Assembly (NCBI GenBank): GCA_016291655.1
Contig: JAEEYF010000030.1
Span: 28,945-92,944 of the forward strand
Length of the DNA stretch: 64,000 nucleotides
Reading direction: 5' to 3'
DNA from: Lachnospiraceae bacterium
Lineage (GTDB): Bacteria > Bacillota > Clostridia > Lachnospirales > Lachnospiraceae
Part shown: positions 8,714 to 17,155 of the stretch, one piece after another
Position numbering within the stretch: position 1 is the stretch's first letter
Layout of the letters: each line of letters opens with the position of its first letter
Notes under the pieces: generated by a model
Told to the model about the DNA's origin: nothing
Database searches by the model: none
What the model saw: the letters and a program-made list of their open reading frames with translations, nothing else
Position numbers and translations under genes: made by a program

Positions 8714-9778
8714 ATGGACAATGCGAGAGATTTATACGTAAATCCCCTGCCGAAGCCTACCTGGCACAGATGCAGGGTTAATGATGCAAGAATAGTTTTA
8801 AAGGAAACCGGGGTGGTTCCCGCCATTTTGAGCGTTTCCGCATCTTCGGGCGTGAACGGAAAGATGGTGCTTGCGGAAGAGGATTTCAGAAAGATGGAAT
8901 CCGGAATGGGCAAGGATTTCGAACAATACGGTTTCTCGGTTACCGGAGCACCTGTTTGCAGGCATGTGACCGCCGGAGCGGATGAAGAGATCAACGTGGA
9001 TCTTTGGTATGACGGAAAGACGGATTGCTTCAATTCCTTCAGATTTGAGATCGAGGACAATGCCGCAGTAGACATATACATGGTCTGCAGACAAAAAAAG
9101 GAAGAAATGTTCAAAGGCTGTATCGATACGAGGATCAAGGTCGGTAAAAATGCACATGTTCGTCTGATCCAGGTCAACGAAACAAAAGGAACCTGCGTTT
9201 ACAACAATGTGGCAGCGGCTGTTGATGACAATGGACAGTTTGAGATCATCCACATTCTGCCCGACGGAAAAGAAGTGTTTGACGGAGTGGCTGCCGATCT
9301 GTTCGGAAAAAGCAGCCGGATGACCATTGATACCGCATATGATGCGAAGTGCGATACAAAGTTTGACATTAACTACGTTGCCCGTCACAGAGGCAGGGAG
9401 AGCCTTTGTGAGATCTCGGCAAACGGGATACTGGAAAAAGGCGCGGAGAAATGCTTCCGTACAACAGTGGACTTTATTACGGGCTGCGTCGAGGCTAAGG
9501 GGGTTGAAAATGAGGACGTCCTGCTTATGGACGATAATGTTATCAACAAAACTGTTCCGTTGATCCTTTGTACGGAAGAGGATGTTGAAGGTGAACACGG
9601 AGCAACGATCGGAAAACTCAGTGACGAGATCCTCTTCTATCTCAATACCAGAGGCATAGAAGAGTCGATGGCGTACAAGCTGATATCCGCCGGAAGAATG
9701 GCAAGCGTGATCAATCTCATTCCCAAGGCGACGTTGCGTAAGGAAATTTATGAAATGATAGGTGCGGAGCAGATCTGA
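8714..9778 (+). CDS. sufD: Fe-S assembly protein SufD
   Basis: 354 residues, paralogous to SufB and partner in the SufBC2D scaffold. The N-terminal half is divergent, as is usual; the C-terminal half carries the beta-helix and the shared ending GEHGATIGKLSDEILFYLNTRGI. GGGAGG lies 6-11 bases before the ATG, only 11 bases after sufB. Its TGA overlaps the ATG of sufS by one base (ATGA), implying translational coupling. Confidence 0.95.
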   Translation: MDNARDLYVNPLPKPTWHRCRVNDARIVLKETGVVPAILSVSASSGVNGKMVLAEEDFRKMESGMGKDFEQYGFSVTGAPVCRHVTAGADEEINVDLWYDGKTDCFNSFRFEIEDNAAVDIYMVCRQKKEEMFKGCIDTRIKVGKNAHVRLIQVNETKGTCVYNNVAAAVDDNGQFEIIHILPDGKEVFDGVAADLFGKSSRMTIDTAYDAKCDTKFDINYVARHRGRESLCEISANGILEKGAEKCFRTTVDFITGCVEAKGVENEDVLLMDDNVINKTVPLILCTEEDVEGEHGATIGKLSDEILFYLNTRGIEESMAYKLISAGRMASVINLIPKATLRKEIYEMIGAEQI

Positions 9779-11001
9779 TGAGCTTTATCAATATTGACGG
9801 GATCAGAAGGGAGTTTGCGCTGTTCAGAGAGGCAAAGGATCTTGTTTATCTTGACAACAGTGCGACTTCCCAAAAGCCTGACTGCGTTCTTGACGCAGTC
9901 AGGACTTTCTATGAAAAAGAAAATGCAAATCCTTTCAGAGGCATATACGAATTGTCCGAGCGGGCAACAAACGCATATGAAAACTCGAGAAAAACGGTGG
10001 CGGATTTTTTGAATGCGGCGGATCCTTCGGAGATCGTTTTTACGAGAAACGCCTCGGAGAGCCTGAACCTTGCGGCATTCAGCCTCGGTGAACTGATGGT
10101 CCGAGAAGGGGATGAGGTCGTCATTTCCATTTCCGAGCATCACAGCAATATGCTTCCATGGAGATCGATGGCGGAGAGAAAAGGCGCGGTTGTAAAGTAC
10201 CTGAATTGCGGCAAAGACGGCGGTCTGGAGCCTTCCGAACTGGAAAAACTGATGACCGACAGAACAACGATCGTTGCCGTGACAGCCATGTCAAATGTGT
10301 TCGGAAAACTGAATGACGTTAAAGCACTTGCAGCCATAGCACATTCAAAGAATGCGGTGATAGTTGCGGACGGAGCGCAGAGTGTCCCGCACACCAAGAC
10401 TGATGTGAGAGATACAGATGTCGATCTCCTGGCATTTTCCGGTCACAAACTCCTTGCACCGATGGGTATCGGAGTCTTATACGGTAAAAAGGAGCTGTTA
10501 AAGAAGATGCCGCCCTTCCTGACGGGAGGAGAAATGATCGAGCGGGTTTCCACCGAGGAGATCGTCTATTCCGAGGCGCCTCATAAATTCGAAGCGGGAA
10601 CGGTAAACGCGGGAGGCGCGGTTGGACTTGCACAGGCGATAAAGTACCTGGAAGGTATAGGCATGGAAAATATTGCAAAGAGGGAACACGAACTGACCGA
10701 ATATGCCATGAACCGATTGAGGATGGTTCCGGGGATTACGGTGATAGGATCGCCAAAGGCCGAGGATCACAACGGGATTCTCACTTTTAAAGTGGAAAAT
10801 GTTCATCCGCATGATGTTTCTGCGATCCTGGCGGACAACAACATTGCGGTAAGAGCAGGGCATCACTGCGCAGAGCCGTTACACAGGTTCATAGGGATAC
10901 CCTCCACAACCAGAGCGTCGATCATGTTCTATAATACGGAAGAAGAGATAGACAGGTTTATAAAATGTGTTTCGGAAATCCGCGGGTTAATGGGTTACTA
11001 A
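9778..11001 (+). CDS. sufS: Cysteine desulfurase SufS
   Basis: PLP-dependent group II cysteine desulfurase of 407 residues that takes sulfur from L-cysteine for cluster assembly. Seen: LDNSATSQKP near the N terminus, the SEHHSNMLPW helix, the PLP lysine in FSGHKLLAP (Lys224), the catalytic Cys364 in AGHHCAEPLHRF and the group II ending TTRASIMFYNTEEEID. Sulfur is expected to pass to SufU, encoded next. The start overlaps the sufD stop by one base and no separate RBS is needed. Confidence 0.98.
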   Translation: MSFINIDGIRREFALFREAKDLVYLDNSATSQKPDCVLDAVRTFYEKENANPFRGIYELSERATNAYENSRKTVADFLNAADPSEIVFTRNASESLNLAAFSLGELMVREGDEVVISISEHHSNMLPWRSMAERKGAVVKYLNCGKDGGLEPSELEKLMTDRTTIVAVTAMSNVFGKLNDVKALAAIAHSKNAVIVADGAQSVPHTKTDVRDTDVDLLAFSGHKLLAPMGIGVLYGKKELLKKMPPFLTGGEMIERVSTEEIVYSEAPHKFEAGTVNAGGAVGLAQAIKYLEGIGMENIAKREHELTEYAMNRLRMVPGITVIGSPKAEDHNGILTFKVENVHPHDVSAILADNNIAVRAGHHCAEPLHRFIGIPSTTRASIMFYNTEEEIDRFIKCVSEIRGLMGY

Positions 11002-11038
11002 AATATATGCCTGAGAGAAAAGAGCAAGGGGCTATAAA

Positions 11039-11482
11039 ATGAACAACAGAACTTTTTACAATGAAATATTGACGGAACACAATATGCATCCGGCTCACAA
11101 ACATGTAAGCGTGGGATCGGTCATTTCGTTGAGGGGTGTAAACCCCTCCTGCGGAGATGATATTACGCTGCAGCTTCTTTTGGGGGATGACGGGATAATA
11201 AAGGATGGTTCCTTCACCGGAGACGGCTGCGCGATCTCTCAGGCCTCGGCAGACATGATGCTGGACCTTATAATAGGAAAAACCGTAGATGAGGCAATGA
11301 AGCTTAAGGACACTTTTGTCAAGATGATCCGCGGCGAAGCGAGCGAGGAGGAGATAGAAACCCTTGAAGAAGCTTCTGCTCTGCGGGACATATCTCATAT
11401 GCCGTCCAGAGTTAAGTGTGCGGTTTTGGGCTGGCATACCTTCGAAGAGATGATGAAGGATCATGGGGGCAAGAAGGAGTAA
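11039..11482 (+). CDS. sufU: SufU, zinc-dependent sulfurtransferase of the SUF system
   Basis: 147 residues, IscU-like fold of the SufU type. The metal and sulfur ligands are visible: Cys38 and Asp40 in NPSCGDD, Cys64 in GDGCAIS and Cys127 in RVKCAVLGW, plus the ~20-residue insertion before the last Cys that distinguishes SufU from IscU. It accepts persulfide sulfur from SufS and passes it to SufBCD. RBS GAGAAAAGAGCAAGG is weak but near. It is the last gene of the operon; I see no convincing terminator directly after it. Confidence 0.95.
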   Translation: MNNRTFYNEILTEHNMHPAHKHVSVGSVISLRGVNPSCGDDITLQLLLGDDGIIKDGSFTGDGCAISQASADMMLDLIIGKTVDEAMKLKDTFVKMIRGEASEEEIETLEEASALRDISHMPSRVKCAVLGWHTFEEMMKDHGGKKE

Positions 11483-11552
11483 AATGCGGGTTTAGTCAGG
11501 CTTATAGATTAATTAAATGTTTATAGATATAAAATACTTGTATACATTTTTC

Positions 11553-11581
11553 TTGACGTCAGTCTAATATAGTAGTATAAT
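11553..11581 (+). promoter_or_regulatory. Promoter of the opp operon
   Basis: TTGACG (11553-11558), 17 bases, TATAAT (11576-11581). The start would be near 11588, giving a leader of about 190 bases. Confidence 0.85.
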
Positions 11582-11626
11582 TCTTGCACAATATTCCCAG
11601 AGTTTATTATTGTATACTTTAAGAAG

Positions 11627-11668
11627 GAAGCACGGAATGAGCAATGGAGCTCACCGGATGCTTCTTTT
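11627..11668 (+). promoter_or_regulatory. Structured leader hairpin of the opp operon (attenuator candidate)
   Basis: Three stacked stems, GAAGCA/TGCTTC, CGG/CCG and TGAGC/GCTCA, separated by a two-base bulge on each side, form one hairpin (11627-11664) followed by TTTT. It lies between the promoter and the coding region. It might be a weak terminator or a protein-binding leader; no known riboswitch consensus is recognised. Confidence 0.55.
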
Positions 11669-11777
11669 GTGCTTTATTGGGGCTTTTAGTAAATTAAAGT
11701 AATAAGATAGCAGAGCAAAAAAGCAATGAATTAAGCATACATTGGTAAACACGAAGGAGACAAAAGGAGGATATTTC

Positions 11778-14462
11778 ATGAAAAACATGAAGAAAATTCT
11801 CTCTCTTGTACTGGTGGGAGCTATGGTTGCTTCCATGGCAGCGTGCGGAGGGAAGAATAACAAGGCTGGCGCTACACCTACACCGGCACAAAGTGAGACA
11901 GGCAAGCCTGAAGCTACAAAGGCACCCGAAAAGACGGAAAAACCCGTGATCAAAGCACCTTCTATGAATGTTTTGGATCCTGCGATTGATTATTCAAAGA
12001 AAACAATTAATGCAGGTTCTGTACAAGCTACGATCGGCAGTTCTGCCGGCGGTGTTGTCGGTCATGATGTATATTCAGGTGTAGAAGGCAAGGATTACAC
12101 AGATCCTGCGGTTTATACATATAATGACTATACAGCAGGCACTTCTAACATGAAGTGGTCTACCCATACTTGGGAAACGGCAGATGATCGCGCTATTCTG
12201 GACTACATCAGCAGCGAATTCTATACATTTAAGCTTAATTCTGATCGTACCGGATGGTCCATAATTCCTGTTTTGGCAGCTGACTATCCTGTAGATGTTA
12301 CGGCAGATTATGTTGGCAAATATGGAATCAATGCAGGCGAAAAGGGTAAGGCGTGGAAGATCGCCATCGATCCCGCTGCTTGCTGGGAAGACGGCACGCC
12401 TATTGACGCTCAGTATCTCCTTTATTCATATAAAGAGCTTCTTAATCCTAAGATGCTCAACAGACGTGCAGACTCTGTGTATGCAGGTACATTCCAGATC
12501 GTAAACGCGAAGAATTATCTCTATGGTGGAACCTCCGTTTTAACAGATAACAAGGCAAGCGGAGCGATCAAGTATAAAAAGGAAGATCTTAAGCTTGGGG
12601 CGGACGGCGTTTATTATACTCCCGACGGCGGTATGGTATACATCGGACTCGACTTTAAGCTTAATCAGTGCGGCGGAAAAACTCTCAAAGCTTATGTAGA
12701 CGGATATGGCACAGCTTACTTTGATGTTACGAACTGGGAAGCACTTATCGCAAAGGTTGACAAAAAGGGACTTATTCCCCTTACCGAGGAAAACTACAAG
12801 CTTTTTGTTCCCGTAACCACAGGCAACCCTGCATGGAATGAAACAGAAGCGGACGTTCCCACTTACTTTGTATATGAAGAGAGCTTTGAGGAGGTTGACT
12901 TCTCCGAAGTCGGCATTATTGCTACCGATGATAACAGCTTGATCTTTATTACGACTGCAGAGATAGAAGAACCCAACTACTATGTTCCTTACAACCTTGG
13001 TAGTTCGTATCTTGTTTACAAGCCCCTTTGGGAGTCCTGCAAGAAGTTCTTTGATAAGGACGGCAATCAGGTTGATGCAAACTCTGATAAGATTGCGTCA
13101 ATAACAACAGATTATTGTACAACAAAAGACACCACAATGTCTTATGGCCCTTATAAGCTCACCTACTTCGAGCTTGATAAGAAGTACACTCTGTCCAGAA
13201 ATGAAAACTGGTGGGGCTACAAGAGCGGAAAGTTCAAGGGACAGTATCAGACAGACGTTATAGATGTCCAGGTTATTGCAGATCACGCTACACAGCTTCT
13301 TGCTTTCCTTAATGGAGAAGTTGACGCTGTAGGTCTTCAGTCAGAGGACATGGAGAAGTATGGTTCTTCCAGCTTCATTCATTACACACCTCAGAGCTAC
13401 ACCACAAAGCTTTCCTTCAACACAGACATGGATGCTCTTAAGGCAAGGAAAACAAATGCACAGGTACTTACCAATGCGTTCTTCCGTAAAGGCTTCAGTC
13501 TTGCAATCGACAGAAATACTTTTGCAAAGTCTTATACAGCAGCAGGTACCGCAGGATATGGTCTCTTAAACAAGATGTATGTTTACGATCCTTTCACAGG
13601 TGCCGCTTATCGTGATACCGATGGTGCTATGGATGCTATTGTATCCGTATATGGTATTACATATGGCCCTGACGGAGATTTCGATACACTTGAGGAAGCA
13701 TATGAGGCAGTTACCGGATACGAACCCGAGAAAGCAAGCGCATGCATGCAGCAGGCATATAACGAGCTCGTAACCGAAGGCGTATATGACGGCGTATCGC
13801 CTGTGACACTTCAGATCTCCGTTTACAACTCCGACGACATCTATGTTAAGATGTTCAATTACCTTAATGATGCCCTTAAGGCAGCATGCAAGGGAACAAG
13901 CTTTGAAGGAAAGGTTTCCCTTACAATGGTTGTTGATGCCGATTACTATGACACAATGAATTCAGGCGGAACAGACATCATCTTCTCAACATGGGGCGGT
14001 GCAGCAAACTCACCCTTCACACTTCTTTATGAGTGCTACTGTGATGCAGCTGACGGAAGCGGACAGCAGATGGAATACGGTTTTGATACCGAAGCTGTAA
14101 AGGTTACCCTTGACATCAACGGCAAGGAATATACCCAGGGTCTCAGAACATGGGCACTCTGGATGGATGGAAACAAGGATACTGTTATTTCTTCAAACGA
14201 CGGATCCACGAAGCTTGAAACATTTGCTACTTATGATGCCGAGACAAAAGCTGCTCTCTTCGGAAAGATGGAATATGCTTATCTTTCCATGGGCGTAGTA
14301 ACTCCTGTATATTATCGTAACGTTGCATCCCTTCACGCACAGAAGTTGATCTATCCTGTAGATCACTTTGTAAACACGGTTGAATACGGTGGATTGGAAT
14401 TCATCACATATAAGTATAACGATGAAGAATGGGCAAAGGTTAAGAGCACCATTACTTACTAA
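11778..14462 (+). CDS. Oligopeptide ABC transporter substrate-binding lipoprotein, oversized
   Basis: The start at 11778 follows AAAGGAGG by 7 bases and gives a lipoprotein signal (lipobox SMAAC, Cys23) and a Thr/Pro/Lys-rich linker. The 894-residue mature part resembles the SBP_bac_5 family (AWKIAIDPAACWEDGTPIDAQYLLYSYKELLNP, LSRNENWWGYKSGKF, FRKGFSLAIDRNTFAK), but is about 350 residues longer than the usual 540. It should sit on the outer membrane face and deliver peptides to the permeases encoded next. Peptide specificity is inferred from the downstream gene order. It is separated from them by a hairpin that could lower their expression. Confidence 0.88.
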   Translation: MKNMKKILSLVLVGAMVASMAACGGKNNKAGATPTPAQSETGKPEATKAPEKTEKPVIKAPSMNVLDPAIDYSKKTINAGSVQATIGSSAGGVVGHDVYSGVEGKDYTDPAVYTYNDYTAGTSNMKWSTHTWETADDRAILDYISSEFYTFKLNSDRTGWSIIPVLAADYPVDVTADYVGKYGINAGEKGKAWKIAIDPAACWEDGTPIDAQYLLYSYKELLNPKMLNRRADSVYAGTFQIVNAKNYLYGGTSVLTDNKASGAIKYKKEDLKLGADGVYYTPDGGMVYIGLDFKLNQCGGKTLKAYVDGYGTAYFDVTNWEALIAKVDKKGLIPLTEENYKLFVPVTTGNPAWNETEADVPTYFVYEESFEEVDFSEVGIIATDDNSLIFITTAEIEEPNYYVPYNLGSSYLVYKPLWESCKKFFDKDGNQVDANSDKIASITTDYCTTKDTTMSYGPYKLTYFELDKKYTLSRNENWWGYKSGKFKGQYQTDVIDVQVIADHATQLLAFLNGEVDAVGLQSEDMEKYGSSSFIHYTPQSYTTKLSFNTDMDALKARKTNAQVLTNAFFRKGFSLAIDRNTFAKSYTAAGTAGYGLLNKMYVYDPFTGAAYRDTDGAMDAIVSVYGITYGPDGDFDTLEEAYEAVTGYEPEKASACMQQAYNELVTEGVYDGVSPVTLQISVYNSDDIYVKMFNYLNDALKAACKGTSFEGKVSLTMVVDADYYDTMNSGGTDIIFSTWGGAANSPFTLLYECYCDAADGSGQQMEYGFDTEAVKVTLDINGKEYTQGLRTWALWMDGNKDTVISSNDGSTKLETFATYDAETKAALFGKMEYAYLSMGVVTPVYYRNVASLHAQKLIYPVDHFVNTVEYGGLEFITYKYNDEEWAKVKSTITY

Positions 14463-14495
14463 TCCTTAAAAACAATAATTATTATAGCTATGGCA

Positions 14496-14531
14496 GCAAG
14501 GTACGGGCTTTTTAGGTCCGTATCTTGCTTT
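14496..14531 (+). terminator. Intercistronic hairpin between SBP and permease genes
   Basis: GCAAGGTACGG (14496-14506) pairs with CCGTATCTTGC (14518-14528), with one G-T wobble. The T run after it is short (TTTG), so it is probably a partial terminator or 3' stabiliser that makes the binding protein more abundant than the permeases. Confidence 0.6.
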
Positions 14532-14640
14532 GCCTAAAAGACACATCACCATGCTAATGAACAGAAGTGTAGATTTGAATTGGAAAATATCCTTTTAGGT
14601 TGATCATAGATGAAACATTAGACAGATACGGAGAAATAAA

Positions 14641-15597
14641 ATGGGAAAGTATATACTTAAAAGAATATTATTTATTTTCCTGACTTTCTTTATCATCATT
14701 ACCATGTGCTTTGTTTTGATAAAGTTGCTTCCGCTTCCGGCAGTTAAGGAAATGGGCAGAGACGTGGAGCTCGTAAAAGCCAGAAGAATGGCTATGGGAT
14801 ACGGAAAGCCTATACTTGTACAATATTTCTTATATTGGAAACATATTCTGACCGCGGGAGATTTCGGCCTTGGTGAGCAGATGTATGTAGGACAGGAAGT
14901 TGCATCCATCATGCTAAGCAAACTTCCCTATACGGTAGTGGTTAACTTTTATTCCATTATTGTGGCAATTCCTTTCGGTCTTCTTTTCGGTATTTACGCC
15001 GCACTGAAGAAAAACAAGTGGCAGGATGGAGTGATCTCTACAGGTGTAATGATCCTTGTATCGGTACCCAGCTACGTATATGCATTTCTCGTACAGTATT
15101 TTTTGTGCTATAAAACAGGTTGGTTTACTCTTACGGTGGCCTCCAGAGAAACCACATCATTTTTCTCGTTCGCAATGTTCAGGTCTATGTTCCCTGCAGT
15201 TTTTTCACTTGCTCTCGGAACAGTAGCAGGACTTACCAGATTTACAAGAGCGGAATTGGCTGAGGTTCTAACGGGAGACTATCTTTTACTTGCACGTACA
15301 AAGGGACTCACCAAGAATCAGGCTATCATCAGACATGCCATGAGAAATGCGATGGTTCCTATTCTTCCGATGATACTTGCAGAGTTCATAGGAATTCTGG
15401 GAGGATCCTTTATCATAGAGAAGATCTTCTCGATCCCGGGCATCGGAGCGCTTGCAATTATAGCCATCAATGTTCGTGATTACAATTTCTTTATGGCTGA
15501 GACGTTCTTCTATACGGCATTGGGATTATTCAGTAATCTTGTTTTGGATCTGAGTTACGGTTTTATCGATCCTCGTATAAAGATGGGACAGAGGTAG
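14641..15597 (+). CDS. oppB: Oligopeptide ABC transporter permease, OppB type
   Basis: 318 residues of the DppB/OppB family. An N-terminal membrane helix (FIFLTFFIIITMCFVLI) is followed by a periplasmic-type loop and five more hydrophobic segments. The cytoplasmic coupling loop LARTKGLTKNQAIIRHAMRNAMVP is the EAA-like contact for the ATPases, and DLSYGFIDPRIKMG is the typical C terminus. A CGGAG sequence precedes the ATG. It is normal in length, unlike its partners. Confidence 0.95.
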   Translation: MGKYILKRILFIFLTFFIIITMCFVLIKLLPLPAVKEMGRDVELVKARRMAMGYGKPILVQYFLYWKHILTAGDFGLGEQMYVGQEVASIMLSKLPYTVVVNFYSIIVAIPFGLLFGIYAALKKNKWQDGVISTGVMILVSVPSYVYAFLVQYFLCYKTGWFTLTVASRETTSFFSFAMFRSMFPAVFSLALGTVAGLTRFTRAELAEVLTGDYLLLARTKGLTKNQAIIRHAMRNAMVPILPMILAEFIGILGGSFIIEKIFSIPGIGALAIIAINVRDYNFFMAETFFYTALGLFSNLVLDLSYGFIDPRIKMGQR

Positions 15598-15601
15598 AAA
15601 T

Positions 15602-17155
15602 ATGGCTGATAAGATTAATATAAACAATATTCCCGCCGAAAAATTTAAATTGGCCGAAAGAAACGGAAGGATCAGTGATAAAAGACTTGAGACCAAGCCT
15701 GTGGGATCTTTCAAAGATGCACTGCAACGTTTTAAAAAGAACCGATCCTCGGTTGTGGCATTTTATATCATTGTCCTTCTTATCTTATATGCTTTGATAG
15801 TGCCGTTTGTATCGAATTACGATGTTACTTTCCGTGACGGTTATTACAAGAACCTTTTACCGAAGAGTAAGCTCTTTGCAAAGTTGGGCTGGGATGGTTG
15901 CGCCAATGTGACGGAGACCCAGTCGGGCTATGATTATCTGAGCGGTATAGGTTATGAATATGGCTCATCCGCTGTTGTAAAAGTAAAAGATTCTTTTACA
16001 AATGAATTGGATGGCACGCCCCGATACAAGATTCGTGTGGACTCCTATGAAAAAGTAGGGTTTGTTTATGCTGATGTCAACGAGACCGAATTCAATGCCC
16101 TTAAGGATTATCAAAATGAGACGGGGATACAGGTGATCTATCCCATTCCGGACAATTACAAAACGGAGTTTATTGCAGTTTCCAACGGAGCAAATCTCTG
16201 GTATGAACTTAAGGATGATCTGGCGACAACAACAGGTGAATCCAAGTATCATGAAGATGACGGAACGCCCATCTTCAAAGCTAATTACAAGACTTCAAGC
16301 AATCAGAATTACGGACGTTATGACAGCTTGAGGATCGAGGGTGATAACGGCGGTGAAGACGGTAATACCTGGTATGTTTACTCAATAAAGAATCAGACCG
16401 GATTTAAGATCAGAGTTCTTTATAAAGAGTATTACAACTATAAAAACGGTTTCTATCCCAATCATCTCTTTGGAACAAACCAGCACGGACAGGATATATT
16501 GGCCTGCCTTGCAATGGCTGCGAGATTATCGTTTATCCTTTCTATCAGCGTTTCACTGATCAACCTGTTCATAGGTGTGATCTACGGATCGATCGAAGGA
16601 TATTACGGCGGATGGATCGATATCTTACTTGAAAGAATAGCGGAGATATTAAGTGCTGTTCCTTTCATTGTAGTTGCGACGCTGTTCCAGATGCACTTGG
16701 CAAAAAAGGTGGGGCCTGTCTGGTCGTTGCTTTTTGCCTTTGTGCTGACCGGATGGATCGGAATAGCAGCCAGAGTTCGAACGCAGTTCTACAGGTTTAA
16801 AGGACATGAATATGTACTTGCCGCAAGAACGCTCGGTGCAAGTGACAGAAGGCTGATATTCAGGCACATTCTTCCGAACGGACTCGGAACCATCATTACG
16901 GGTACGATTTTGATCATCCCGGGAGTAATCTTCGGTGAATCCAGCTTGTCCTATTTAGGTATCATTAACCTTGAAACATCGAGCCTTACTTCTGTTGGTA
17001 CAATGCTTGCTAACGGACAGGCTTATCTTGCAACGTTTCCGCATGTAATCTTCTTCCCTGCGGTATTTATTTCGTTGCTTGAGATTTCGTTCAACCTTTT
17101 CGGTAACGGACTCAGAGATGCATTTAATCCTTCGCTGAGAGGAGTGGATGAATAA
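15602..17155 (+). CDS. oppC: Oligopeptide ABC transporter permease, OppC type, with large outer loop
   Basis: 517 residues compared with about 300 for typical OppC. The N-terminal OppC segment and first membrane helix (SSVVAFYIIVLLILYALIVPFV, about residues 48-69) are followed by roughly 210 residues of polar, aromatic-rich sequence (about 72-285), then the usual GTNQHGQDILACL block, five helices, and the coupling loop LAARTLGASDRRLIFRHILPNG. The extra domain lies on the outer face, where it could contact the enlarged binding protein. The start is 5 bases after oppB; the stop overlaps the next start by one base. Confidence 0.93.
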   Translation: MADKININNIPAEKFKLAERNGRISDKRLETKPVGSFKDALQRFKKNRSSVVAFYIIVLLILYALIVPFVSNYDVTFRDGYYKNLLPKSKLFAKLGWDGCANVTETQSGYDYLSGIGYEYGSSAVVKVKDSFTNELDGTPRYKIRVDSYEKVGFVYADVNETEFNALKDYQNETGIQVIYPIPDNYKTEFIAVSNGANLWYELKDDLATTTGESKYHEDDGTPIFKANYKTSSNQNYGRYDSLRIEGDNGGEDGNTWYVYSIKNQTGFKIRVLYKEYYNYKNGFYPNHLFGTNQHGQDILACLAMAARLSFILSISVSLINLFIGVIYGSIEGYYGGWIDILLERIAEILSAVPFIVVATLFQMHLAKKVGPVWSLLFAFVLTGWIGIAARVRTQFYRFKGHEYVLAARTLGASDRRLIFRHILPNGLGTIITGTILIIPGVIFGESSLSYLGIINLETSSLTSVGTMLANGQAYLATFPHVIFFPAVFISLLEISFNLFGNGLRDAFNPSLRGVDE

